A program made the translations under genes and the position numbers. DNA of 64,000 nucleotides from Monocercomonoides exilis (taxonomy: Eukaryota > Preaxostyla > Oxymonadida > Polymastigidae). Where the stretch lies: positions 620,001 to 684,000 of the forward strand of contig LSRY02000049.1 of the NCBI GenBank assembly GCA_001643675.2. Reading direction: 5' to 3'. The notes below the pieces were generated by a model. It was given only the letters and a program-made list of their open reading frames with translations. It was not told the origin of the DNA and made no database searches. Each line of letters starts with the position of its first letter. The stretch's first letter is position 1. Below are positions 22,182 to 34,918 of the stretch, one piece after another.

Positions 22182-22388
22182 AAAGTTAATAAATTGAATT
22201 GTTTAATTTTGCGATCACAGCAAAAAAATTATGGGTTGAGAAAAAATAGAAAAAATATCAATTTTTTGATGGAAGAATTTCGCGTTTTTCCATCAGCAGT
22301 TTGTTTTCTATAATTATAAGAATTAATAATATGCTAATAAAAAAATATATAAAAGCCTTTCCAAACTGGTACAAAATAGACCTATGCC
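22182..22388 (-). repeat. Right terminal inverted repeat of the 3.7-kb element
   Basis: Inverted copy of 18687-18893, followed directly by the second copy of the 8-bp target duplication. Confidence 0.93.
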
Positions 22389-22814
22389 CGTGAGCATTCA
22401 ATCGAAATAATTATTCCTCCTTCGCACACTCCCTATTTGACACAACCGCTTGATAGCTATGTGTTTGCGCAATTCACAAAAAGACTGTATTCATTTTTTC
22501 AGCCTCCAACCGAAAGTGGAATATCGTCATATAGAAAAGCTCTTGTGCCAGCATTGGCAGATGCTGTGAATGCTGCGTTGGAACCTACAACTATTAAAAA
22601 ATCGTTCTTCGCTTGCGGGATAGAGCCATTTGATCCGTCAGTTGTTTTAGACAGACTGCCCAATCAGTCTTCAATCACAAAAATATCTTCAATTTGTTCA
22701 TCGGCCCGTCCTTCTAATGGAGTTTTTAACATGAAAGTTTTAACAAGTGATGATTTTGTTCAGGAAAACAAACCAAGTGAAGAAGGTTTGAATATTTTCA
22801 TAAGATTGGAATGA

Positions 22815-24573
22815 GATGTTTATCTTTCTTATTCTTTTTTTTTATTCTTCCGAGAAAAAGAAAAAAGTGAATCCAGCAACTTGAAAGACAGTCTACAAAA
22901 GCAAATATCAGAGAGGAAAGCAAAAAAGGATAAATGTGATGTGGAAACAAAATGAAAGATATCGGAACAAACTCCTGAAGAAGAAATAGATGAATCTTCT
23001 TTGTTTTCAGGAGAAAAACAAAAAAGAAAACAAGTGTCTGAAAAAAAATGGGTAAAACAATTTTATTTCAGCTGAATGCGACTTTTCTTTTCAAACAATT
23101 TAGTTTTGCAACTTGTTTATTAATTTTTTTTCATTTTGTTTGATTATTTTCAAATAGTCTCATATCAGCGAATGTTTCTTTTCGATCGTGTTTTTTATTG
23201 TTCGATTCATTTATAATCAAGAAAACCTTATTAAAAAAACATGTTATGAACGTTTTTTTTAAATATATGGGTGATTCTTTTTGAAAGCATAATTTTTGAA
23301 TGAAAATTTTCGAAGTGGAAAAAATAACATTGAAATGATTAAAAAACACATGTATTTTGCATGAAGATATTATTTTCGATAATATATTCATATGGGTCAT
23401 TATTTTTCTTATCATAACTTAGTTCGAAGAAAGATCATTTTTTTTTGATAATTGTGGAAAAAGAGAAAAAACAAAAATAAATATTTTTAAATGAATAATC
23501 AAAGAATTGTGATTGAATATTAAAAAACAAAGTTGATTTGAGAAAATTCTAAGAAATCCATAATTTAATTTTGTTTTCAGTTATATCTAATATTTGAATT
23601 ATTTGGAATTATGAAGGTTAAAAAGCTCAATAATTTCTTATTGAAGATTACAATTTGAGCATGATTGATTTATATTGCTTTTTTGAAATGATTGACATGA
23701 ACTATCATCAAAAAATGTGTGAATTGTTGATTTATTAAATTTTATTCGAAATTAAAGAATTTATTATTTTGTGCAATATTTTTTTAATTTTATTTATGTT
23801 ATGAACGATCATAATACAATATAGGTCGATTCGAGACGTTGAAGAGAAGCAATATATTTAATAAAATAATTGTATTGTTTTTTTGAATAATGAAACGAAT
23901 AATTGAAAAATAATAATGTCAAATCTTGATTATTACATGTTATCATTTCGAACATTTTGGATAAAATGTGAAAAGTTACCGCAATGTTTTATTTTGCTAT
24001 TATATTATTTTTCATTGTTTTTTGTTTTTTCTTCATTTCAAACATTGCACTTTGTTATTTTTATTGAAAAGTTTATTATTTTTGAAATTTACACTTTGTT
24101 TATCACTGAAAAAACATTAATTTGTTAAAACTTAAATGAGACCTAATTTTTTTGATAAATTCGATAGAAGAACTAGTCAAACATAACACATCAATTTGAT
24201 TTCTCATTAAACATATAATTAACTTTAACAATTACAAAATATTTATTTCAATTTACCAGTGTACAGGTGAAATGAAGAAAAAAGATAAAACTTTAAAAAA
24301 AAGTGAAGAAAAATTCGTTTCATAAATGATAGCCAAAAAAAAACCTGTCCAATTGCAAAGCTTCATTTTTTCCAAACTTAAGGCAAATTAATTGTTCCAA
24401 TTCAGTTTGCTTCAGAAACATGAAAAGCTGAAATAAAAAAATTTCCTCCAAGACTATTTGCTTTTCATTTCTGAAATTCGAAGAAGCTTATCCTATCTCT
24501 TTGAGAAACACGCCATAAATACATCCAACCTCCATAATACTTTTGAGAAATACAAGAATTAAACGAATTATTC
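22815..24573. other. AT-rich non-coding stretch
   Basis: Runs of A and T with no supported exon. It contains copy 2 of the ATGGGTGATTC motif at about 23268 and a related ATATGGGTCATTATTTT at about 23388. It may include the decayed right end of the pogo-type element. Confidence 0.45.
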
Positions 24574-25110
24574 TCAGTCTTGACTGAACTGATCGAATTT
24601 CAAAAAATCACTCCCCCAGTATAATATGCTGTGCAGTTGTTGAACGAACAAAATTTCACTGAAAGTGTTCCTGATGCCTTGTTGAACATTGATATAGCCC
24701 CTCCACTCGATATTCCATCTGAAGAGGAATCGCTTGTCCCTGTCGTCTTCGACCCGTTCCACTCGCACCAAATAAATGAATTTGCTCCATCGTCTGTTGT
24801 GTTTTGTCTCCCTGGTTTCAATGGGTTTTCTTTGCTTCCAATGAATTCAATATTTCTTGTCCTGCAACACTCAACGAACGAAGTGTTTGAGACAGCCAAT
24901 GAAGATGAGGGGCTGTTGAGCGAGGGGACAATCCCTCCATCATACACATCCCACACTGATGAAAATGAGCATCCACTCATCAGAAATGCTCTTTGACTCA
25001 GTCTTTCATTTAAATGTGTTGTTTTCTGTGGATTTGTCGAGATGTTGAAGAAGGTCAGTTTGGAAAGAGATACAAGGGGTGTCAAAGGCGGTGCAAGAAA
25101 CGGGGCTGAT
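24574..25110 (-). pseudogene. Beta-helix surface-family fragment
   Basis: Minus-strand remnant reading SGCSFSSVWDVYDGGIV, VSNTSFVECCRTRNIEFIG, then SSGGAISMFNKASGTLSVKFCSFNNC and TAYYTGGVIF. The F-x(2)-C and GG(A/V)I spacing is that of the beta-helix rungs in the gene at 55353, whose own CSFEEVWNPINGGI is closely alike. It lacks a start, a signal peptide and the repeat-boundary Cys motif, and the frame breaks near 24600. The upstream part (25110-25238) is only low-complexity Gly/Arg/Glu repeat. Confidence 0.7.
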
Positions 25111-28100
25111 GAAACACAAAAAGATGAGAAATCTGACTCGCTCACCAGAACACTCCCTCCTCCTTCTCTTTCTTCGTCTCTTCCTTCTCCACCTCTTCCT
25201 TCACCACCTCTTCCTTCACCTCTTTCTCTTCCTCTCAATAAAATATTTCTTATAACCCCAAAAATCTTACAACCCTTTTCTTATCTCTTTCTGCTGAAAA
25301 TATAATGAATCTCATAAAAAAATATAACAGACCTTCGCTGTCAATGCATTTTTATAATTAATAATCCTATAAAGCTCTTTCCCAAGTTGAATCCACCGAT
25401 TGCCCTTCAGTCTCCATCTTCTGATGTTGTTCTGCATTCCTTCGTTATTTTAAGAGGACAGTCTCAAAAATATTTTTATCCAAGCAGGTGAAAAGAAAAA
25501 ATTAGTAAGTCATGCAAAAAAATCGGTCTAATAATAAAGCTTCAAAAAAAAAAAAATATCATACCATTATTGCTCGTCAATCTCACCTTCTTTTGTCAAA
25601 GCATCACGGCGCCCCTCGCCTCTTTATCCCTTCCGTAATCTCCGGCAAAAACAAAACATTTTACAACCTCCGTCCATAAAGATGTTCCTTTTGATACTGT
25701 TCTTGAGGATATTCCCATCTCCTTTTTTGAATAATTCTTTGTTGAACTGACTTTCCTCTATTTTTCTCCAAAATCCCTTTTCTCTTTTTTCTTCTTCATG
25801 TCCTCCCTCAATTCATATCACCATCTCATTCCCTTCTTTCTGCTCTTCTTCCAATGCTCCAAAAAAATTCATTCTTCTAATCCCTCTTGTTTTCCTTCTT
25901 CATCTCTTTTTCTTTTCCCTATCTTCTGCTTCAATTTCCGCTTCTTTTTCTTCCTCCTCTGTATCATTAATTCCTTGATCTCATTTTTCGCTTAAAATAA
26001 GATTCGTCCTATATGTCTTCCAAAACCTTCTTAAAATTTTTGATCTTCTTTTCCATTTCATTCATTTGCATTTCGCCCCAGCTCATTTCACTCAACGTTC
26101 TGCAATTGTCATATCCTGACTTCTTTTAATGCATCCAATATCCTCTTTTTCCGCATTCCTTGTTCATTCATTGTCGTTGAACACTCATTCAAAAAATCTA
26201 GTTTCATAAAAAAAATAATATAGGAAAATTTATAATTAAAAAATATAAATACACACCGTTATAATGATCATTCTTCACTGATTTTCTTCTCCTCCTCCAA
26301 ATATTTCTCCGTTTTGCCAACAAAACCCATCTGTCTCGTCTTCGTTTCCTTTCTGCTTCCTCAAAAAAAATCAGCCAAAACCCAATTCTGTATTCTGCTT
26401 CCACTCAAATAACTCAGCCAGCTACATTCTATAAAAAAAACTAGCAATGAAGAATATTTCATCTGATAAGCGCTTCTCACCCCTTTTCGCTGTATCGACT
26501 TTTTCTTCTCCACATTCCCTCCAAAATATCAACGCCCTTCCACCAAATATCGCAACCCCTTCGCACAAATCTATTCCCCTTCACTCCCTGTCACTTCTTT
26601 TCACAGCATCTTTCTTCTAATCAAAATTAAATATCTCCATATTTTGCCTCTCTTTGGTGCAAAACATCCTCTCGTCGTCGGCCCCTCATCTTCCTCTGTC
26701 TCCATACCACCAATGCAAAGTGCCAGCGCTGATGTTCCTTCTTCCTGTCTTCCTCAGCCTCCACCTCCATCCCTTGCCCTGCAAATGTGAGGCGCGACAA
26801 AACGGTTCACAAAATAAATTATATAAAAATATGAAGAAAAATTTTCTTCATTTTTTTTTCTTCAACCCCATTTCCCCCTCTACTTGTACATCCACAAAAA
26901 CTTCTCCCCCTTGCTCTGCCTCATATGAACCTTCCTCTCTCTCCCTGCATTTGAAAAAAAACCATCCCTTTTCCATTTCTTCTCCATTTCCTTTCCAATT
27001 CTTGTCCTCTCCTCCAAAGATAATATATTCCATTCACTCCACTCATCTTCAGCCCTTCTCCTCTTCCCTTTTATTCCACCTCCTCCACATCAAAATCCTT
27101 TTCACAAATAATAAACGCAATTCCCACACCTTCCAACTCACAAAAATCTCAGAAACAACCCCTCCCAACCTCATCCCAATCCATCTCCTACACATCTATT
27201 TTGCCTCTTAAACCTCCAAAAAATACGTCTTTCTCCCTCCAAAAAAATATTCCTTTATCGCTCCTTTCACCCTCTCAAAACCCTGTTCATTCTCAATTGC
27301 ACAAATCCATCACCCCATTCCATAAATCTATCCTGTTGCAATCGCATTGTCTTCATATGCCCATTCAGCCACAGTGCATCGAGTTGTGCCCCTTTTCTTG
27401 TGTGACTCTTATTCGTTATGGAAAATGATCAAACAAATCTCAAATGCTCAAGAAATATCTACAGAATGAAAATTTCATGTGACCAAAAATGCAGCTGGGC
27501 TAAATGAAATATTTCTAGTGATGAAAAAGCAGCATCAACAACTCTTTTTTTATTGATGGAAGATGAAATTGTTCATTTTGATTGTTGGATGGCTGTGGGG
27601 CTATGACATTTTCAATGGAAATGAGAAAATTTTAATGTATGCAATTTTTATTGTTCTATTTGTTGTGAATATATTTCCATCTGTAACCTCTCCAAAGTCG
27701 TGATTCAAACAATTTATAAAAAATGGACAATTTATTCCATGCAGAGCAGAACAGCGAGGAAGGGGGCCAAATGTTATCTTACAAATATATCATTGGAGCA
27801 TGATATTAATTTATTATAAATGTTTATGCAACTTTTTTTGGACTCAACATGCGCGATGGATAGAAATTCAATGAAAAATGAATTTTGATGGAGCAGAAAT
27901 CAACGGGGTTGGAAGATGCTAAAGCTAAAAGGAAGAATGTTTGATTTCTATGAAAAGGGAACGTTTTTTAAAAAGAGGAAGAGGACATTTACAAAAAATT
28001 TTGTTTGAAAGATTGGGGCAAATGACTAAAACAGGAGATTTGAGGGAATTGGAGCAGAACAAGGCGCATTTCTTGGGATAAGAAGGGCAAGACATTGATT

Positions 28101-30555
28101 TTATGGACAGAAGAGAGCGATGAAACTGGTTTTCATTGGTTGGATTGAGAGGCGAAAAAACGAGAAAATCAGGTAGTTTGGCGTAATACAAGCAGCTGGA
28201 GGAAAATTACAGGCAAAATGGATTTGAGTCATTTAACCTTTGTCTTCAGCCTTATGTCATTGAGATTGTTATGTTGAAGATATCATTCAACATAAAATAT
28301 CCAACGGTTGAACTCTCCATAATCATTATCTTCTTCATTTTCTTCGTTTTCTTCGAATCTTCTTCTTCTTCTTTGTTTCCGTCTTCAAAACCGAGAAATA
28401 CGAAATTATTTTTTCCTTGGTTTTTGTTCATCATTTTCTTCACCTTCTTTGCCATATTCAGTCTAGTCTTCTTCATCCACTTCTATTTTATTTTCTATCA
28501 TCATCTTCATCTTCCGATTCTTCTACTCCCAGCAGCTTCACCAACACCACCACATCCTTCTCCTTCTCCTTCTTTATCAGCGAGCCGACTGAGCGACATG
28601 TTCGTCTGAATGAGGGTGCCAGTTCTGGGAGTATTTGCAGGCCTGGTTCACAGGCAGTCGATTTGGTGCTGAATGCGGAGCATGTTTCATTTAGTGTCAG
28701 CAGCCGTTCATAGCAGCTTTTTGGGATGGGATGGTGAGGACGTTGGAGGCTGCACAGATGTGGGAGGGATAAGGAAAGAGACCGATTGCATTCACATCAT
28801 CGCTTTCCTTTTTGTCAGCTGTTCAACCATCTTCATCATCATCTTCTTTTGCTTCTGTCTGTAACCCGTGGGTAATGAGACATTTTTGAGGAATGGAGAT
28901 GAAAGAGGTGAGCAACGCAGGGCATTGGTGGAGCTAGAAATGGAAATGGCAGTTTGTATTGCTTGGAGCAGAGAGCGAGATGAATGAGAGAGAAGAGAAG
29001 GAAGAGAAGGAAAAGAAGAGGAAGAAGCAGAGGAAGAAGCAGAGGGGAAAAAAGTGATGTTCATTTCTGTCTTTTTTTTCCGATGAGGTCAGCCACCTGC
29101 CGTGCAGCATCTGCCTTCCTCGTTCAGCAGTGAGCTCTCAGCAAACCGAGTGAAGCTGCACGTCATCTCTTCTCTTCTCCTCTGCCACACCGACACCACA
29201 CTAACGCCACACCGACGCTACAGGCACAATTATCGGGTGGTGTCTGAAGAACACAGATAGCACCTCTTTGCCAAGCGATGGTAGCACAGCAGCAACAGCT
29301 GCAGCAACAGCGGCAGATTGTGCATGGGGCAGCTGTGGAGCGGTTTCCGCAGGAGCGACTGGCCAAGCATCTCCGACACGATGTTCGCCTCCGCCGCGTT
29401 ATATCTTGTCCGGATGGACTCGCGCAGCTGGTCATTGCACTCCATCTTGTCGGGAGATGGAACATCGGGTTGCGTGTTGGCAGCACAGCCGCTTTGCTTG
29501 GTGTGTCTTGAAAGGGCGAGAGGGCTTTCAGGAGAAGACTGCTGCGATGGGAGAAGCCATTCACCAGAGAAGCGATGGAACAGAGGAGTGGAGAGGACGA
29601 GCTGAGTGGAGGATGAGAAGGGAAAGAGGAGGGGAAGGAATTTCTGGAAGAGTGTGAGAAAGATGAATGAAAGGAGAGGGGTGTTGTTTTCGGAGAATTT
29701 TGTGAGGTGGATGGAGGAGGAGAATAACAAAGACAAGAAACTGAGAGCAGCCATCACTCTGGAATTGTGAGGGGAAAGGGGAGGGCGATGGCGAAGAAAA
29801 GGCAGAGGAATGAGCAGTGGATGGGCGGGTGTGGCGATTTGGATTGAAGGATCAGGCACAACATTTGGGAATGAGATTTTGTGAAGAGTTTTAAGTGAGC
29901 TGAGGAAATGGGATGCTTTGGGGGATGGTTAAGATCTTATGAAATATGATTGAACTGCGAAAAGAATTGTTTGTCACATCGTTTATTCGCCTTCTTCAAT
30001 TTAAACTTCCTCTTCTTCCTCTTCTTCCTCATTTTCTTCTTTTCCATCATCATTATTTTCTTTCTTTATCTTCTTCTTCTCCATCATTGTTTTCATATGC
30101 ACTGTCTTAGCAACGAAATTACATTAATATTTTTTCTTATTCGTCATAATTATATTCATCTTCATCAAATCATTTAAATGGATTTTTTGTTATTTGAGTT
30201 ATTCCAATAGAATCAGTACAAAGAAATGGAAATAAGAAATTTTTTCATGCAGAAGCGAAAAAAAATCATTGATCTTGAGATAATCATCGAAGATGAAGAA
30301 AATTTGCTTTATTGGAAGAAAGAAACTATTTTCAAGAAAGAGAAGATGTGAAAGAAGAACTGTGAGAAAAAATATTGAATAAAATAGTTTTTAATTATTC
30401 GTGATATCGTGTTATTCAGTATTTGTTGAGTAATTATTTATTAAATTCACAAATAGTTGCGATATGTTAATTTTCAGAAAATAATTGAAATATTTGAATA
30501 ACCATTATTCAAATTATCAAATTCGTCAATAACTTTTCAGATTTTTTCTGAAAAA
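25111..30555. other. Decayed and low-complexity DNA of the accessory island
   Basis: No intact gene. It holds pyrimidine-rich stretches (about 25140-25230, 25740-26000, 26640-27220, 28330-28580, 30000-30090) that look like eroded purine-rich coding sequence on the minus strand. A TTCTTC-rich block lies at about 28335-28600. The 29.2-29.9 kb interval is GC-rich and listed separately. No RNA gene or long inverted repeat was recognised. Confidence 0.45.
29163..29859. other. GC-rich island with possible coding remnant
   Basis: Clearly richer in G and C than its surroundings and open on both strands. On the minus strand a non-repetitive stretch reads MECNDQLRESIRTRYNAAEA and continues NIVSEMLGQSLLRKPLH before a CAG-rich tract (about 29280-29320) gives poly-Leu/Gln. 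It has the look of an exon fragment, but I do not recognise a family and cannot fix its ends. Confidence 0.35.
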
Positions 30556-33500
30556 ATGGAGCAAAGGAAATTCAGCAACCTATCATATTCTCGGAAGAGT
30601 GAAAAATGCTCTTTCATATGGAACGAATTGAACGAAAAATCTGGAAATGATACAGTCAGTATGCTGCAATTCATGTTTACTCACACAAACATTGGGAAAA
30701 AACTAAGTGCAAAGATTCAAGAAATATTTGCTGGTATACAACTCTATTATCATTTTTTAATTGTGAGAGTTACTTACATTTTTACTTTTATTTGGTAGAA
30801 AAAGCCAATTTTACAATTCTTCGCTTGGCTTCTGCTTTCAACAGCGAAACCAATGTTCATACTAAAGTCACTTTGCTGAAATGTGTCTGCCATGAGTACA
30901 GTCTTTCCCAATTGCAGGATTATGGATTTGAATGCACAAAAGGCAGTTACAATCACGCCAAGCAAAACAGTTCAAGCACTTCATTTGATATCACTCCACC
31001 AAGAAAGCCTCCTCAACCTCCATCAAAGTCCAGTTTGTTTTTTTTTATTTTTTGAATTTTGTTTTGATTTTCGTCTAATGATTAATGATTTTTTGTTCTT
31101 TTATTTTAAGAATTATGTTATGAGGACGAACAAGCGTTTTCTAACTTCATCAACGAAAATACCACAGAATCGTGTGAAAATATTTATATATCAAAATGTG
31201 TTCGTAAAGGTTTTATTCTATTTCTGTTTTGTTCATATATATTGATATTAAATTATTTTTTAATTATATTTGTTTCCTTTTTTTCTAATAAAATAATAGA
31301 TTCAACAACAATTATTGATGATAATTTTTCCATTATTAACGGTGAGGAAGGAATGGAAATTGACATTGACCCACTTGAAAATTACTTTCAGGAAAGTCAT
31401 GAATCAGATTTTTCAACAATTGATTTTCAAAATGATGATGCCATGGACATCACTACCGAAACTCATGAAGTTTCTTCTAATAACTCTGCAATGGATACAG
31501 ATGAACCAGAGTTAATCTTGGTATCGGGATTATCCAATCAAAACCTGGAAGATGAAAGAGCTACGACTTACACTTATCAAAGAGTCAATCCAACTGATTC
31601 TATCGATGAATATCACCACGTTGCCATCGAAGATGATTCAGAAGAAAATGCGGAATGTTTACAAAAAGATTCATATATAAATGAGAGAGTGTTGAATCAA
31701 TCTTCTTTAAAACAAACAATGAATAAAAAGAACGGAGATTGTGCTATCCCACAATTTTATCCTTTACTCAATAAAGGAAATTCATGTTTCTTGGCAGCTA
31801 CAATTCAACTGTTTCGTTCAATTTTTTTCCATTCGGATAAACTCAAAAAGAGGAAAGGGCAAACATCAATGATTCAAAATTGCTTATGTTGCTTGGTGAA
31901 TCCTCATTACATAGAACCCAAAAATTTTCAATGTAATCACACATCGAAATGGACTGCGAATTTTGTCAAAAAATGGGAAAATATGCATAATCTTCGAACT
32001 GGTATTCAACACGAGTTCTATGAAACATTTCTGAGCCTTTTTGACGATATATCATCAATTTATCCTTCATTTCGAAGTCAAATGGAACAGAAAATTTGTT
32101 TTCCTCGGGTTTGTATCGATTGTTTTCATCGGAATGATGGTGTTGTTGAAACAACTCCTATTCTGAGGTTGAATGGAAATGATTTATTGAAGTCTTTCAA
32201 CGAATCGTTTGAAATAAGTGAGGATAATATAAATAATAGAGATGCATTCTGCGAGTGTTGTTCAAAAAACACTCATCAATTGACAACTTTATCAATCAGT
32301 CGATTTCCTCGTATTTTATCAATTTCATTTGAAACACTATCTGATTCAAATACTTGTCCTACGAATGTTTACCCAGTTTTATCATTTCAAAATATCAATG
32401 GAAAAACAGTTGCATTCTCAAATTATGACTCAAATGCTATTAATTACAATTTGATTGCAGTATTATTTCATAAAGGAGAAAAAGAAAATGGACATTTTTT
32501 TTCCATCTGCCATTTAGGAAGCTATGAAGAGTCATCAACATTTCAAAACAACAGTTGGTACTTGTGCAATGATGAAATGATTTCTATCATCAACAAGAAT
32601 GTGGAAGATGAAATCAAAAGTCATATGAAAAAAAACTCTCAGCCGGTCATGTGGATATACGTTCAAGTGAAAATAAAAGAAAATATTCACATTGCTGAAA
32701 TGCTATCTCCCCCATTGATTCCGTCTTTTCAAAAGAAGCATCCACATCAAGTTTTACACATAAACAATGAACCTTTTCAATATGGAACTTTATCAAGTTC
32801 ACATCAACATGTTAATGAAGCTGCAAAACAATCATTATCAAACACAAATATCAATGAAACCCATGGAAAAAAAATATCATTAGGAAATGATTCTAGTCAC
32901 TCTTCTTCTTTTTCTCACTTCACTGATTCTGAGTCAAATCAATATCAATGTGCAAAGAATTGCTCTTCAATGCAAAAAGAAAATGAAAACTGCCAGGAAA
33001 CATATAATACATCTTATTCAACATCTCATTTTTCATCTTCGCTTGACTTTCCAATTCACAATCAATTTTGTTGCGAAGAAAACTTGAACAACAATCACAT
33101 CATTTCTTCTCCAAGCACTTCATTCAATCAATTTGACTTTCCATCCTCGTCAAATTCTTCTGTCAACACATCAAATTCATTTCATTCCAATAACATAGAT
33201 TTCAATTTGAACTTTCTCTCACTTCATCCACATCAACCTTGTGTTTCCACGTCAAATAAAATTGCAGCAAAAGCTATGAAAGATGTACAGAATGACATAT
33301 CGATATCTCATAGCATTTTAGAGGTTTCTAGCTCTCCAGAACCTGGAACAACATGTTCAAGCAATCAACAAGTTTTAATTGAAAACATTTCATCTTTCTC
33401 ATCCAACCTTTCAGATCAGAATACTCAAATGACAACCAACTCAACAAAAAATTCATCTTCGAATTCGACAAATGAACATAATGGCAAATCGCACTCTTTG

Positions 33501-34893
33501 CTGCCACAATCAACTTTTTCAACAAATACTTTCTCAACAATGATGAATTCAATATCAATGTCTTCTGACAACATCCCTCACAGATTCGAATCCCTAAACA
33601 ACAACACTTCACAACATCAAAAAACAACAAAAACGCTTCCAATTAGACTCATTAACACTTCAAAATTACAGTTGTTCCAAAAAATGAAAGAAACAACAAA
33701 CATAAAAATGTCTCGAAGCACATTTTACAAAAGAACTTCCCACCTGAAACGAGCGGCTCGGAGGACGGACTTGTGCAATCTTTGCGAAAAATACAATCAT
33801 TTGAAAAAGAAAGAAGAATTCTTGAGAACGAAATCCGAACAGCTTTCAGAAAAAGACAAAGAGATATTGAAGGGAATAGAGGATCACAGAAAACTTGCAA
33901 CGAACCAGCAACGTTATTATCGTCTAATGAAGGAAAATCTATCAATTGATGATGCACTCGTGCTTTTCGATTTCAAAGAAAATTGGTCCCTTCCTCTCAG
34001 GAGAAACCAGATCAGCAAGGACTATTACGACAAGTATGAGGTATCTCATCTCTGCATAATTGTCTATACAGTGGACAAAAACAAAAACAAGATGAAGCAT
34101 ATTTTCAACTTCTTTTCAAGCATTCTCTCACATGACTATCGTTTCGTTATTGAATGCCTGAACCAAGTGCTAAATAAACCTATGCTATCACAAAAGAAAA
34201 ACTTGCATTTTGTGTGTGATACAGGACCACACTTTAGGAATTTACAAGTAATGCATTTTCTTTTGTCTGATAATTCAGCAGTGGTTCATGGAAAGTCTTC
34301 GACATTATCATTTTTCTGTGAAAAACACGGAAAATGTGAATGTGATGGAGAATTTGGATGCCTTACAAACACATTGAACATTCATCTGGATAGTGAAACT
34401 GTTATAAAAAACATCGATGATCTCATCAAGTTTTTTGAAGAACGCCCTCATGAAAGTGTGATTCAGGAAAAATCAATGTCAAACAATTCTCACAAAATTA
34501 TTCGTCATTTTCTCAAGTTTGTTATTTCTTGTGATTAGTATTATTTCTTATTAATAATGACAATTAATTTCTAAACTCTTTTTGCTTATTCTTTATAGAT
34601 ATATTCCAACTAATAAAATTTTGTGGAAAAAATTGGAAATCAATTCGATAAAGACATTTCTGTTCTACGAGAAAAGAGGGAATAAAATATATAGATCAGT
34701 TGCTTCGCCAGATAATTGTGAAGGATCTTTTTTGGTGAATTTCAAGGAAAAAAGAGTGAGAGATGAGAGAGTAAAAAAAATTTATCAAAAAAGTTCCGCC
34801 AATTTGGCAGAAGAGAGTGTTGGAAATTACACTGCAAAATTATTCAAAGAGAGAAGATTATTTGATAATAATTGTTTTTTTGATAAACATTAA
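30556..34893 (+). CDS. USP-type deubiquitinase domain fused to a DDE-type transposase
   Basis: Five exons (30556-30733, 30799-31032, 31111-31209, 31300-34516, 34599-34893; introns 65, 78, 90 and 82 nt, GT-AG) keep phase and give 1340 aa. Residues 1-170 contain LSQLQDYGFECTKGSYNHA and PRKPPQPPSKS, typical of an N-terminal transposase region. Residues about 325-630 are a ubiquitin-specific protease: Cys box LLNKGNSCFLAATIQLF (Cys codon 31785-31787), zinc pairs VCIDC and CECC, then SRFPRILSISFE, and the His box NGHFFSICH (His codon 32493-32495) with WYLCNDEM. A Ser/Asn linker leads to about 960-1250: RRTDLCNLCEKYNHLKKK, DFKENWSLP, CDTGPHFRN and HGKCECDGEFG, which match a family of eukaryotic DDE transposases by pattern. 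The frame is intact. It may be an active transposon gene or a domesticated one. Confidence 0.82.
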
Positions 34894-34918
34894 GTTGCTT
34901 TTTAACTGTGTCTATTCC

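Larger units (their letters stand above)
18687..22388. mobile_element. 3702-bp non-autonomous DNA transposon with 207-bp terminal inverted repeats
   Basis: The ends are perfect inverted repeats starting GGCATAGGTCTATTTTGTAC and running 207 bp inward. The element is flanked by an 8-bp direct duplication, CGTGAGCA, at 18679-18686 and 22389-22396, and it interrupts the pogo-type transposase. No transposase is encoded inside. The cargo includes a fragment of the host beta-helix surface family and other coding-like pieces, as in Pack-type gene-capturing elements. An 8-bp duplication with GG termini is compatible with hAT, Merlin, P or Mutator relatives, and I cannot choose among them. The lack of visible mismatches between the long ends implies recent activity or gene conversion. 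Confidence 0.92.
17674..22814 (+). pseudogene. Pogo/CENP-B-type DDE transposase, decayed and split by a nested element
   Basis: Left part 17674-18686 and right part 22397-22814. The N-terminal piece is helix-turn-helix-like and ends NGRPNLF, as in pogo/Tigger proteins. A second piece near 18045-18160 (EINEKWARRFIKRSNALQT) fits the CENP-B-type DNA-binding domain. The DDE domain follows: ETGVCSCKSVDNFVIKR, FGVFADGSSINPVMIWP, NGSGWITQKYYKEIM and FMDGHSSR (second Asp at 18634-18636), then across the insertion PPSHTPYLTQPLDS (third Asp at 22452-22454). At least two single-base indels lie before 18300, and the first catalytic Asp, expected just before ETG, is not readable. Removing the insertion and one copy of its target duplication restores the frame exactly, so decay of the 5' part and the insertion are separate events. 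Confidence 0.85.

Noticed and set aside
25110-25238. Apparent N-terminus with Gly/Arg/Glu repeats on the minus strand
   Set aside because: It is a CCTCTTCC-type simple repeat fused by chance to the beta-helix fragment, with no signal peptide or splice evidence.
31966-32154. Minus-strand open frame within the USP exon
   Set aside because: It lies opposite the USP catalytic core, has no domain or splice support, and is a shadow.
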